The notes under the pieces were generated by a model. That model was not told the DNA's origin. It did not search any database and saw nothing but the letters and a program-made list of their open reading frames with translations. A stretch of DNA of 21,745 bases, taken from an uncultured Roseburia sp. Its GTDB lineage: Bacteria; Bacillota; Clostridia; Lachnospirales; Lachnospiraceae. Shown here piece after piece: positions 1 to 7,865 of the stretch (positions are counted from its first letter, which is position 1; each line of letters opens with the position of its first letter). A program made the position numbers and the translations under genes. Location: positions 1 to 21,745 of the forward strand of contig URUD01000044.1 of assembly GCA_900550935.1 (NCBI GenBank), given 5' to 3'.

Positions 1-561
1 GTATTTCGCGCCTGTCAGAATGTCTGTCTTCTGGATCTCATCATAAACGATAGCCGCAGCATCATCTGTCATCTGGCAGCCATCCGGGCCGTAAGCCTTG
101 TATCCATTATATTTAGCAGGGTTATGAGAAGCTGTAACCATGATTCCTGCATTGCACTCATAGTAGCGTGTTGCAAAGGAAAGAGCCGGAACAGGCATTA
201 ATGCGTCATAAATTCTGACCTTGATTCCGTTGGCAGCCAGACACAGAGCCGCTTCATCTGCAAACTCCGGTGACATGCGGCGGGAATCATATGCTATTGC
301 AACGCCGCGCTCGGCCCCGCCAGCGAAGCCCAGTATGTATTCGCTCAGTCCCAGCGTTGCCCACTTTATAACGCGCGCGTTCATTCGGTTCGTTCCCGCG
401 CCGAGTATTCCCCTTAAACCTGCCGTGCCGAATTCAAGCTCGGTATAGAAACGTTCTTCTATCTCTTTTTCGTTCCCTGCAATACTCTGAAGCTCCTTTC
501 TGGTGTCCTCATCAAAGTATGGATTGTTGAGCCATGATTCGTAGTTTTCTTTGTATCCCAT
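1..561 (-). CDS. Phospho-sugar mutase (phosphoglucomutase/phosphomannomutase type), N-terminal part, cut by window edge
   Basis: The visible 187 codons run from ATG at 561 off the left edge. They match the alpha-D-phosphohexomutase family, which interconverts hexose 1- and 6-phosphates (for example glucose-1-P/glucose-6-P) in the cytoplasm and feeds UDP-sugar and glycogen metabolism. Seen: the family opening EFGTAGLRG at residues 43-51 followed by GAGTNRMN, AYDSRRMSPEFA near 90-101, and the catalytic phosphoserine loop TASHNPAKYNGYK with Ser144. The PgcA-like (long) subfamily is likely, but substrate specificity cannot be read from this part. The start is well supported by GGAGGA (572-577), 10 nt upstream. 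Odd feature: residues 34-89 (nt 295-462) use only ATA for Ile and are locally GC-rich, whereas the flanking parts of the same gene use ATC or ATT. Its own promoter lies at 609-637. Confidence 0.9.
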   Translation of the reverse strand, partial: MGYKENYESWLNNPYFDEDTRKELQSIAGNEKEIEERFYTELEFGTAGLRGILGAGTNRMNARVIKWATLGLSEYILGFAGGAERGVAIAYDSRRMSPEFADEAALCLAANGIKVRIYDALMPVPALSFATRYYECNAGIMVTASHNPAKYNGYKAYGPDGCQMTDDAAAIVYDEIQKTDILTGAKY

Positions 562-608
562 AAATCTTATTCCTCCTATATCTTAGATCCTGTATCCTCT
601 ACATGTTT

Positions 609-637
609 ATATTATCTTTGCTGTCTTATTTTTTCAA
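609..637 (-). promoter_or_regulatory. Predicted sigma-A promoter for the phospho-sugar mutase gene
   Basis: On the minus strand TTGAAA (632-637) and TAATAT (609-614) are separated by exactly 17 nt. The expected start point is near 602, giving a leader of about 40 nt before the ATG at 561. It sits right after the end of the PEGA lipoprotein tail, and no terminator is visible between the two genes. Confidence 0.6.
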
Positions 638-640
638 GTA

Positions 641-1081
641 TTAATTGCTGCTGTCTCCTGAGAGCATCGAGAGCAGTTCCGAAAGAGTGGAAAGATAGTC
701 TGTACTGCTATCTGTTGACGTTCCACCGGAAGTACCAGTGGATGTTGTTCCGCTGGCCGTTCCACTGGTACTTCCATCCGTTACCGTTCCACTGGTCGTT
801 CCGCTGGTACTGCCATCCGTTGTTGTCCCACTGGTTGACGTTCCAGTCGACGTGCTTCCTGCCGTACTTCCGCCCGCATAGGAACCGGCAAGTGAACCTG
901 CCAAAGATCCTGGCTGTGTCGTATCCGTTGTCGTGCTATTTGTTTCCGTGCTCTCACTGCTTGTTTCCGATGCCGTGGTATCGCTCGTGTCCGTTCCCTC
1001 ACTGGAGAGTCCGATCGCGATCGTCGCTTCCTCGGAATTTACAAACAGCTTCTTGCTGACGGTATCGTATTCCGGTGCCAT
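641..1081 (-). pseudogene. Detached C-terminal half of the PEGA lipoprotein gene (PEGA remainder plus Ser/Thr/Gly-rich tail)
   Basis: This open stretch is in the same frame as the lipoprotein gene at 1106-2056. Only one TAG codon (1106-1108) and eight sense codons separate that gene from the ATG at 1081. Translated across the stop, the PEGA pattern continues without a break: the codons after TAG read YGVHTLTVMAPEYDTVSKK, the second half of a PEGA repeat that begins before it. No Shine-Dalgarno sequence precedes the ATG at 1081, so independent translation is unlikely. After the PEGA end come about 100 residues of Ser/Thr/Gly (nt 701-1006), with a tandem 13-residue unit starting TDGSTSG (782-820 and 743-781), then a short Leu-containing end. 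It is either a nonsense-mutated gene end, a read-through product, or a base error in the assembly. Function unknown; such tails often act as extended surface spacers. Confidence 0.7.
743..820 (-). repeat. Two tandem copies of a 39-nt coding repeat in the Ser/Thr/Gly tail
   Basis: The two units, 782-820 and 743-781, encode 13-residue repeats TDGSTSGTTSGTV and TDGSTSGTASGTT. They sit in a longer low-complexity tract (701-1006) of Ser, Thr and Gly codons. Such tracts change length easily by slippage or recombination. Confidence 0.75.
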
Positions 1082-1105
1082 GACCGTAAGTGTATGTACA
1101 CCATA

Positions 1106-2056
1106 CTAAAGCGGGATCGGATTGGTATAATCTTTTACCTCTCCGTCAATCTGTAAGATTGCACCCTCGACATCAATTGCAAATAAGATATTCCCCATCT
1201 TAGGGCCTTCTCCCTTTAAGGTATCCAGATCCAGTTTTACTTTTTCCCCGCTTTTGATCGTAACATCTTTACTTCCACCATATCCATTGTTTGCCACCGT
1301 CACCGTATAGGTTCCTTCCGGGATTTCCAGTGTCATATCCGGTGTGATCTCCGCAAAAATCTTTTCCCCGATCTGGATAAAACTTCCGTCAAACAGATCC
1401 GTGTTCTTCAGGACCAGTTCTCCATGCCCGGTCGTTACTGCAACCGAGATCAGTTCTTTTCCGACTCCTACCAGACGGATCGTATCATTCTCTGTCAGAT
1501 CAGATAGTGTCCAGACATCGCCATCCGCCTGGATGAACAGATCTTCATCATAGGAATAACGTTCCTCCCCGATCTTAAAGATCCCTCTGCTCTCATCAAT
1601 GGTATAACGTGTCACATCCGGATATTCCCAGACTTCATCTGAAATCTGAACTTCAACCGCTTTCCCCTGATCGTCTTTTTCCCTGACACAGATGACCCTG
1701 CCCGGTTCAAAACAAGAGACCGTTGCACGATTTCCGTATTTATCCAGAAATCTGGTTGCAAGCGTGTAATGATAAACGTATTCTTTTCCCGACGCAATCT
1801 GTTTTAAGATAAGCTGCTCTCCCGTCATATCATTTTCCAGTATCATAAACTGGTCACTTCCAAGATCAGAGATCTGCTGTGCTCCAGCCGTGGTATCACC
1901 TTTTGCTGTTTCTTCTGTATTCTGTTGCTCTGTTTCACTCTCCTGCTTCGGATAATAATATTTTGCCGTCGACACGCCTTTGTTTTCCCCGCCACACGCG
2001 CTAAGGAGTAGGACGAGACCTGTCATACAGAGCATAAGCTTATGTTTTGTCTTCAA
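1106..2056 (-). CDS. PEGA-domain lipoprotein, truncated by an in-frame TAG
   Basis: 316 residues, predicted to be exported and lipid-anchored on the outer face of the membrane: Lys-rich start, hydrophobic core, lipobox LLSAC with the acylated Cys at 21. A Gln/Glu/Thr-rich linker (about 35-60) follows, then beta-rich sequence, a PEGA-like segment near residues 240-275 (PEGTYTVTVANNGYGG), and the first half of a second PEGA repeat (IDGEVKDYTNPIPL), which the TAG at 1106-1108 cuts. PEGA domains are short beta modules common in surface proteins; no enzyme signature is visible. The start appears to be TTG (2054-2056), 5 nt after AGGTGG; an ATG four bases upstream is in another frame and gives only six codons. 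The gene has its own promoter at 2103-2131. With the stop read through, the protein would be about 471 residues and reach 641. Confidence 0.75.
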   Translation of the reverse strand: MKTKHKLMLCMTGLVLLLSACGGENKGVSTAKYYYPKQESETEQQNTEETAKGDTTAGAQQISDLGSDQFMILENDMTGEQLILKQIASGKEYVYHYTLATRFLDKYGNRATVSCFEPGRVICVREKDDQGKAVEVQISDEVWEYPDVTRYTIDESRGIFKIGEERYSYDEDLFIQADGDVWTLSDLTENDTIRLVGVGKELISVAVTTGHGELVLKNTDLFDGSFIQIGEKIFAEITPDMTLEIPEGTYTVTVANNGYGGSKDVTIKSGEKVKLDLDTLKGEGPKMGNILFAIDVEGAILQIDGEVKDYTNPIPL

Positions 2057-2102
2057 TCATTCCACCTGCTTTTCTCTTTGTTTCTTCCTGTTTCGTCTCC
2101 CT

Positions 2103-2131
2103 ATTATACATGAATTTTAACAGGTGGTAAA
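2103..2131 (-). promoter_or_regulatory. Predicted promoter for the PEGA lipoprotein gene
   Basis: TATAAT (2103-2108, minus strand) lies 17 nt downstream of TTTACC (2126-2131), a weak -35 match inside the last codons of the coat-protein gene. The expected start near 2096 leaves a 40-nt leader with AGGTGG before the TTG start. Confidence 0.55.
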
Positions 2132-3097
2132 GCAAAAGAGCATCTTTAAGAACTGCTCACGCGCACCTTCCTGCGCAATGACTTTTTCCAGTTTTTCAAT
2201 ATTTCTGCCGGACAGCCATGCCTTGTGGGAATTATAGTAGCGGTTCGCGATCTTCCAAAATTTTTCAGGATACGCCAGATAGAGATACAGATATTTCAGT
2301 TCCTGCTCCGTCAGCGGACGTTCCCTGTGATATGCCTGTATCATATCCATCCCAAGCCCGGTATTCCAGTTGTTCTTTTCCATCATCTTGCGCAAAAAAT
2401 TGGCAAGGTCGCTCATCCTTACCCGGTAGGAAAAAGAATCAAAATGGACGATTGCCCCGTCCTGCTTTTTAAAAAGCACATTGTGCTGATTATAATCTCC
2501 ATGACAGAAGCCCACCATATATTCCTGCGGTTCCATTTTTGCAAGTAACTCGGTCACTTCCTCCGCTTTTTTCATAAACTGCGCATACTGCCCCATAAAA
2601 AGCATCTCAAATTCATTCTTCTTTTTCTTTGCATGTACATAATTTTTTACTTTTCGAAGTTCCCTGTTATGTTTTTGATAGAGTTCCAACAGCATGCCGG
2701 GGTCTTCTTTTACAAATTCCGGGATTTCACCCGGATACCCTTCCGAAAGATTATGTAACCGTGCCAACAGCCGCACTGCCTCCATCATGTCATCCCTTCG
2801 CTTGGTATCACACTCCGCTCCTGTCAAAAGATCAGTAAGGATATACTTTGTCTCATCTTCGTCCACAGCAATGGGACTTTCCTCTTTCGTCTCTATGACC
2901 GCAGGCACATTCAATCCCTGCTCCTTTAAAAATTTTGTCATCTGTGTCAAAAATCCTGCCCGCTCTTTTGAGCCTCTATATTCCCTCAGAATCTTCGCGC
3001 CCTGACTGGTATCGCAAAGATAACTTTCCCGACCTTTTGAAATCGCATTTACAGTAAGGTCATATTGCTCTAATATCTGTTCCGGCCGATTATACAT
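2117..3097 (-). CDS. CotS-family kinase-like spore coat protein
   Basis: 326 residues with the aminoglycoside-phosphotransferase/CotS fold. Seen: a candidate ATP-binding Lys35 (AKILREY), hinge-like ILTDLLTGAE at 86-95, and the catalytic loop HGDYNQHNVL (Asp201, Asn206), followed by VHFDSFS with Asp220 as metal ligand. CotS-family proteins are made in the mother cell during sporulation and sit in the spore coat; whether they phosphorylate anything is unsettled. The start MYNRPEQ at 3097 is chosen over an upstream ATG at 3136 because GGAGGGG (3104-3110) lies 6 nt before it and the upstream 13 residues have no support. That ribosome binding site is buried in the hairpin at 3098-3167, just after the end of cca. 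The kinase-like residues look intact, so activity is possible but unproven. Confidence 0.82.
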   Translation of the reverse strand: MYNRPEQILEQYDLTVNAISKGRESYLCDTSQGAKILREYRGSKERAGFLTQMTKFLKEQGLNVPAVIETKEESPIAVDEDETKYILTDLLTGAECDTKRRDDMMEAVRLLARLHNLSEGYPGEIPEFVKEDPGMLLELYQKHNRELRKVKNYVHAKKKKNEFEMLFMGQYAQFMKKAEEVTELLAKMEPQEYMVGFCHGDYNQHNVLFKKQDGAIVHFDSFSYRVRMSDLANFLRKMMEKNNWNTGLGMDMIQAYHRERPLTEQELKYLYLYLAYPEKFWKIANRYYNSHKAWLSGRNIEKLEKVIAQEGAREQFLKMLFCFTTC

Positions 3098-3167
3098 AAG
3101 GAACCCCTCCAATACGATGATTCCACGGTTTCCCACCGTGTCTATTCATCATATGAGAGGGGTTCTT
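3098..3167 (-). promoter_or_regulatory. Long hairpin between cca and the CotS gene, enclosing the CotS ribosome binding site
   Basis: In the minus-strand transcript three stacked stems form one long hairpin: 3101-3109 with 3157-3165 (9 bp, GAGGGGTTC/GAACCCCTC), 3112-3120 with 3146-3154 (9 bp, one G-U), and 3124-3129 with 3135-3140 (CACGGT/ACCGTG) closed by a 5-nt loop. Two more A-T pairs extend the base past a bulged G. The GGAGGGG ribosome binding site of the coat gene lies in the outer stem, and the tandem TGA TGA ending cca lies in the middle stem. No T-tract follows, so it does not look like an intrinsic terminator. A translational switch, an RNA-processing site or coupling to ribosomes finishing cca are all possible. 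Confidence 0.75.
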
Positions 3168-4489
3168 AAATTATGAACCTGTTTGAGCAGTTTCTCTTTC
3201 GTGTTTAATTCCGGGTCTTCCAGCACCAGTTCTAACAGTTTCTTTAACACGCTGCCGATTTCTTTTCCCGGCTGCATGCCTGCCTCGATCAGGTCACTTC
3301 CTGTCACTGCAAGCTGCTTTATGGTAAGGCATTGCTGCTTCTCCATCACTTCCTGATATAACATCTCATAATCGTGGAGATATTTCAGCTTTTCTTCCCT
3401 GCGATACATGCTCTGCGCCAGCGTGTCCGCCCGTTTTACCGCAAACAATGCAGGATAGCGCTCCAGCCCGATCCTGCTTATCGCCCTGCGGACGGATCTT
3501 GGCGAAAGCTCCGGGTTGTCATCATGCCAGCGCACCAGTGCACTGACCCGGTCTGTCGTATCATTATCAAACTTCAGTCTGCGCAGGATCATTCGCGCCA
3601 TCTCGCTTCCCTTCTGCGGATGCCCGTAAAAATGATCGGTCCCGTTCTCATCTGTCGTGCGGCAGACCGGTTTTGCCACATCATGTAAAAGCATCGTAAA
3701 GCGCAGTACCTTGTCCGCCTCTACGCCCTGCAACGCCATCAGTGTATGTTCTCCAACCGTATAACAATGATGCGGATTGTTCTGTGCTGTCTCCATCATG
3801 CGGTCAAATTCCGGTAAAAACACTGCGGTCAGTCCCGTCTCATATGCCGTGCGGATCTCTTCTGGATGGTTTGACGTCAGCAGTTTGACTAATTCCATCT
3901 GGATGCGCTCTGCACTCACCTTTGCAATGTTTGGTGCAAGCTCTACAATGGCTGTTCTTGTCTCCTCTTCTAACACAAACCCCAGCTGCGCTGAAAAACG
4001 CACTGCTCTTAGCATGCGGAGTGCATCCTCGGAAAAACGTTCCGTTGCACGTCCCACACAGCGAATGATCCCGCGTTTTAAATCCCCGACTCCGTCAAAG
4101 GCATCCACAAGTCCCTGCGTGTCATTGTATGCCATCGCGTTGATCGTGAAATCTCTCCGTTTCAGATCTTCCAGCAGGTCTGACGTAAACGAAACTTCTT
4201 TTGGATGTCTGGCATCCTCATATTCCCCATCAATCCGGTATGTGGTTACCTCAAAGCCTTCCTGTTCCAGCATTACCGTTACCGTACCATGTAAAATACC
4301 TGTATCGATCGTGTGCCCGAAAAGCTGTTTTACCTCATGCGGCTTTGCAGAAGTCGTGATATCCCAGTCCATCGGTGTTCTGTTTAACATGACATCACGC
4401 ACACAGCCGCCCACGGCATACGCTTCATATCCCGCCCTCATTAACGTGTTGATAATAAAACTTACTTTTTCCGGCAATGCGATCTTCAT
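3149..4489 (-). CDS. cca: CCA tRNA nucleotidyltransferase with HD domain
   Basis: 446 residues; adds or repairs the 3'-CCA end of tRNAs from CTP and ATP without a template. Seen: class II nucleotidyltransferase head with AVGGCVRD (Gly27-Gly28) and the metal-binding MDWDIT (Asp41, Asp43), the RRDFTINAMAY motif at 111-121, the RFSEDALRMLRAVRFSAQLG block at 151-170 (RNA/nucleotide-selecting region), and an HD phosphohydrolase-type segment LLHDVAKP with His269-Asp270. An HD domain in bacterial CCA enzymes is associated with phosphatase or phosphodiesterase activity on tRNA ends. The ATG overlaps the TGA of the upstream GGDEF gene by 4 nt (ATGA), so the two are very probably co-transcribed and translationally coupled. 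The gene ends inside the hairpin that precedes the coat gene. Confidence 0.95.
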   Translation of the reverse strand: MKIALPEKVSFIINTLMRAGYEAYAVGGCVRDVMLNRTPMDWDITTSAKPHEVKQLFGHTIDTGILHGTVTVMLEQEGFEVTTYRIDGEYEDARHPKEVSFTSDLLEDLKRRDFTINAMAYNDTQGLVDAFDGVGDLKRGIIRCVGRATERFSEDALRMLRAVRFSAQLGFVLEEETRTAIVELAPNIAKVSAERIQMELVKLLTSNHPEEIRTAYETGLTAVFLPEFDRMMETAQNNPHHCYTVGEHTLMALQGVEADKVLRFTMLLHDVAKPVCRTTDENGTDHFYGHPQKGSEMARMILRRLKFDNDTTDRVSALVRWHDDNPELSPRSVRRAISRIGLERYPALFAVKRADTLAQSMYRREEKLKYLHDYEMLYQEVMEKQQCLTIKQLAVTGSDLIEAGMQPGKEIGSVLKKLLELVLEDPELNTKEKLLKQVHNLRTPLI

Positions 4490-7400
4490 ATACGATAGGT
4501 TCCCTTCGTCGACGTTTTTATAGTATAAAGCAGATCATCCGCCTGTTTGATCAGCGTATTGATCTCTTCTTCCTCTGTAATCTTTTCTTTCGCCACGATG
4601 CCGATCGAGCAGGAGATCCGCTCTTCTTTGCGGATTGTGATCTGCTCTCCCAAAGTCTGTGCGATCTCTGCTCCAAACCCTTCTGCCTCTTCTATTCTGA
4701 TATAGATCTGCTTTGCCCGGTCTTCAAGCTGTCTTTTATCTGCAGTATAAAATACGATGATAAACTCATCCCCGCCGTAACGGCAGACAAACCCCTGGTC
4801 TGCACAGGTCTGTCCAAAGATCTCAGCCATCTTAATCAGGATCAGATCTCCTACATCGTGTCCGAAAGTATCATTATAGTGCTTAAAATTGTCCAGGTCA
4901 ATAAACATTAAGCCCAATTGAGGTTTTTTCTCACCCCGCTTAAACTCTCCCATCAGAGAATTTAACTTGCGGTAAAAGCCCTCCCTGTTATAAATGCCGG
5001 TCAGCTGATCCGTTACCGCAGATAAATACAGCTTCGTGTTCATCTCGTATATTTTATCATATGCCTCGATCCGATTCAAAGAATACTTTACTTCCCGGAA
5101 GAGCATCTGGTACATGTTCAGATCATCCTCGTCTAACATATACCGATTGACCGAAGAGTGCCAGTTATCTTTCATCAGAACATAAGTGATCAGATAGCTT
5201 TCCATTTTCTCATTATTAAAAAACGGGATTGCCACCATTGAACACACTTCATCCTCGCCAAAAATAGAAGTGACATTTTTATGTTTTGCATAATTACTGC
5301 TGATCTTGGAAATAACGAAACCTCCCATGTTCTGCCGAAATGCCGCTTCTAACTGTCCTGATATCTGCTCTGTCATTTCCTTTCCGGTATTGTTAAAGAG
5401 AACCTGCGGCTTTCTGTCCCGGTAGCGCACATACATGGCACAGTCGATATTGAAATGGTTTAAAAAAGTCTTCATCACCGCTTCCATCATCTCTTTTGCA
5501 CTGACCCCGGTCACATCGATCAGGTTCTGCCAGGTTGAGATAAAATCCAGCTGACTCTTTTTACTCTGATATGCCAAAAGCACGCTCTCCTGTGCCAGCA
5601 GTTCATCCAGCTGCTCTCTTGTGACCAGCTGCTCTTTCTCCTCGACCGGAGGCAGCTTCTGCAGCATATTTTCCATCCTGCTCTCAAACCTGCCATGCTG
5701 CTTTTCATAGTCCCGCAGCACCTGTTCTTCCTGCTTATACTGTGCCAGATCGCCCAGATCCCAAAAGCATTCCATCCTGCTCTTACGGAACAATGCCTGA
5801 CTGAAGAACTGGTTTCCTTCCGAACATTTCAGGTAACCTTCTGCCTGTTCAAAAAGCACACATGCCCTCTCATCCTGTCCGTCAAAACGTGCCAGCAATG
5901 CCTTTGAAAACGTATATAAAAACATATCGTCATCCACCTTGGCATAATCATGTACAGCTCCGATCTCTCCACCAAGCTGTTCTTTTTCCAGCACGTAATT
6001 TAAAAACTGTCTGCAATTACTCAGATAACGTTCACAGTGAAAACGCTTTCCCTGCAAAATAGCAACCAGTGCGAGCAGTCCATATAATTTCGACAGATTA
6101 CACACTCGCAGACTGTTTAAGTGCAGTTTCTCGACTGCTTTCATACACCTTGTCAGATACTCTTCTGCTTCACTGTATTCCCCACACATAATGCAGTTTA
6201 GTGCCCTGTTATACTCCACTTCTGCAATGTCCTCAGATCTGCGCAGATAATAAAACAGTTTGATTGCCTTATCATAATATTTTTTTGCGCGCTCATTTTC
6301 TCCCATTGCACAGAGGTTGTATGCCACACCGGAATAAATCCTTCCCGCCTCAATGCTCTCCTTATTCCTCAGTGATTCAAAGGTACGGATGGAATATAAT
6401 AATGAAATCTCATACATTCCGTTGGTAGATGCCAGCATGATGTTTTTCTGATATGCCATATAGATGAGCTGCTCATTTCCAATCTTTTTCGCAATCCTGA
6501 CGCCCTTGCTGAAATACAAAAGCAGATCTTCCGAACGATATGCCTTTGCCACGATCTCCGGTTTATTGTCATAGGCATAAATGTAAATATGTGCCAGATG
6601 ATTCTGGAAATTGTTCCGGATCAGTTTCTGGATCAGCTCCTGTTTTACCTTAACATCCTGTGCACAGAAAAATATATTATACCACCCGGACATCTGGATC
6701 TGGGTTTCCATCAGTTCTGCCAAAAATATCCCATGTTCACTACCCATCTCGTCTGCAGCTGCCAGCGCCCGCCTCGTGTATTCAAGTGCTTCCTGTAATT
6801 TTCCCTGATACATATATGCCGTTGCCACCAGATAATCCTGCTTGAAGTGGCAATCTTTTTCTTTTCCGGGCAGATGGATCTTCTCTAAATCTTCGCTGAT
6901 CTCAAGTGCCTTTGAAATGTCCTGTATGAGAATGGACACCTCACCCAACAGATGGAGCATCTTATATTTCATCTCATCTGCCACTTCTAAATTGTCAAAT
7001 TTGATCCGGCGCTCGATCTTTTTTAACAGATACGATGCCTGTTCATAATCAAGAAGTGCCACCAGATTCGTGAGTTTCCGATAGTTCTCCTCGTCTGCCA
7101 CCTCACCAGTCTCTTCCACTCTTTCCGGCTCTTTTCTGACTGTTTCCGCATTTCCAATATGATAAACTCTGCTTCCATCATCTAATTTTTCATAAATGGC
7201 ATCCCATACCGGTATTAAAAATTCCGGCATGGAACCTAAGTCACTGACACCGATAAAAAGTCCGATATTCGGATTCTCCTTTGAAATCAGTCGTTTTGTC
7301 AGAGCCATCGTACTCCATGTCGCATACTGGAAATGGTTCAAAAAAATTGCGATCGGACAGACCTTCGACAGGCGAAACAGCATATTCTCTAAGGCTTGAA

Positions 7401-7788
7401 TCATGCGCTCCTGCTCATATTCCACTTCATCTAACAGCACCGGTTCCTCTCTTTTGCAGACCCCGGTCTCAAAATAACTTAAGATTACCGGCCGTTGCAG
7501 ATAATAGACATCACATCCCGCAAGAAAATCCTCAAAACTGCCGGTCATATGCTTGCGGAACATCTCACAGATCACAGAAAGATATGGTTCATATCCCCCT
7601 GCGATTTCTCCGTTGACAAATTCATGTGTCGCAACATAAATATCCGTCCGTTTTCTGATCTCTCCAAAAACGGGCAGCTCACTGATACGAAACTCCCCAT
7701 TGTACCGTACCATAAAGCTGTTGAATGGCGTATTCCCCAACCCATCTAAGAGCTGCTCCACTGCTCCGTTAAAATACTTCTCCATCAT
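4486..7788 (-). CDS. Large TPR-GAF-GGDEF protein, probable diguanylate cyclase, with an NTPase-like N-terminus lacking a P-loop
   Basis: 1100 residues, no signal peptide or membrane segment. About 1-215: resembles the ATPase core of STAND/MalT-type regulators, but the Walker A position reads YNGEFRISEL (no GKT) and the Walker B-like strand reads PIAIFLNHFQYA (145-156) with no acidic pair. About 230-720: helical TPR-like repeats. About 740-920: GAF-like sensor region. About 930-1100: GGDEF domain with the D-x-LTG-x-x-NR start, IDLDNFKHYND and intact GGDEF (1005-1009), preceded by RY; no RxxD inhibitory site is at the usual place. It probably makes c-di-GMP from two GTP under control of a bound partner or ligand. 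The start has two adjacent ATGs (7788 and 7785) after a run of seven G (7792-7798). It is first of a transcription unit with cca. Confidence 0.85.
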   Translation of the reverse strand: MMEKYFNGAVEQLLDGLGNTPFNSFMVRYNGEFRISELPVFGEIRKRTDIYVATHEFVNGEIAGGYEPYLSVICEMFRKHMTGSFEDFLAGCDVYYLQRPVILSYFETGVCKREEPVLLDEVEYEQERMIQALENMLFRLSKVCPIAIFLNHFQYATWSTMALTKRLISKENPNIGLFIGVSDLGSMPEFLIPVWDAIYEKLDDGSRVYHIGNAETVRKEPERVEETGEVADEENYRKLTNLVALLDYEQASYLLKKIERRIKFDNLEVADEMKYKMLHLLGEVSILIQDISKALEISEDLEKIHLPGKEKDCHFKQDYLVATAYMYQGKLQEALEYTRRALAAADEMGSEHGIFLAELMETQIQMSGWYNIFFCAQDVKVKQELIQKLIRNNFQNHLAHIYIYAYDNKPEIVAKAYRSEDLLLYFSKGVRIAKKIGNEQLIYMAYQKNIMLASTNGMYEISLLYSIRTFESLRNKESIEAGRIYSGVAYNLCAMGENERAKKYYDKAIKLFYYLRRSEDIAEVEYNRALNCIMCGEYSEAEEYLTRCMKAVEKLHLNSLRVCNLSKLYGLLALVAILQGKRFHCERYLSNCRQFLNYVLEKEQLGGEIGAVHDYAKVDDDMFLYTFSKALLARFDGQDERACVLFEQAEGYLKCSEGNQFFSQALFRKSRMECFWDLGDLAQYKQEEQVLRDYEKQHGRFESRMENMLQKLPPVEEKEQLVTREQLDELLAQESVLLAYQSKKSQLDFISTWQNLIDVTGVSAKEMMEAVMKTFLNHFNIDCAMYVRYRDRKPQVLFNNTGKEMTEQISGQLEAAFRQNMGGFVISKISSNYAKHKNVTSIFGEDEVCSMVAIPFFNNEKMESYLITYVLMKDNWHSSVNRYMLDEDDLNMYQMLFREVKYSLNRIEAYDKIYEMNTKLYLSAVTDQLTGIYNREGFYRKLNSLMGEFKRGEKKPQLGLMFIDLDNFKHYNDTFGHDVGDLILIKMAEIFGQTCADQGFVCRYGGDEFIIVFYTADKRQLEDRAKQIYIRIEEAEGFGAEIAQTLGEQITIRKEERISCSIGIVAKEKITEEEEINTLIKQADDLLYTIKTSTKGTYRI

Positions 7789-7836
7789 CTTCCCCCCCTG
7801 ATTGTTCTGGTTGCAAACGCTACCGGAAACGTTATC

Positions 7837-7865
7837 ATCTTATGTAAAAGACAAGGCACCCTCAA
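7837..7865 (-). promoter_or_regulatory. Possible promoter for the GGDEF-cca unit, overlapping the proS terminator
   Basis: TTGAGG (7860-7865) and TAAGAT (7837-7842) are 17 nt apart on the minus strand. The -35 box falls in the loop and 3' arm of the proS terminator. Both boxes are imperfect, so this is a moderate prediction. The leader would be about 40 nt. Confidence 0.4.

Noticed and set aside
3098..3136. Upstream ATG at 3136 as the CotS gene start
   Set aside because: The 13 extra codons lie in the hairpin and have no ribosome binding site, while the ATG at 3097 has GGAGGGG at the right distance.
3777..4523. 248-codon open frame on the plus strand
   Set aside because: It lies wholly opposite cca, which has complete catalytic motifs. 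The plus-strand translation is Ser-rich, with no recognisable domain and no ribosome binding site.
7805..7836. Two GCAAACGCT/AACGTT-like words resembling catabolite (cre) or LacI-family half-sites upstream of the GGDEF gene
   Set aside because: Neither matches a full cre consensus, and the spacing is not symmetric enough to support an operator call.
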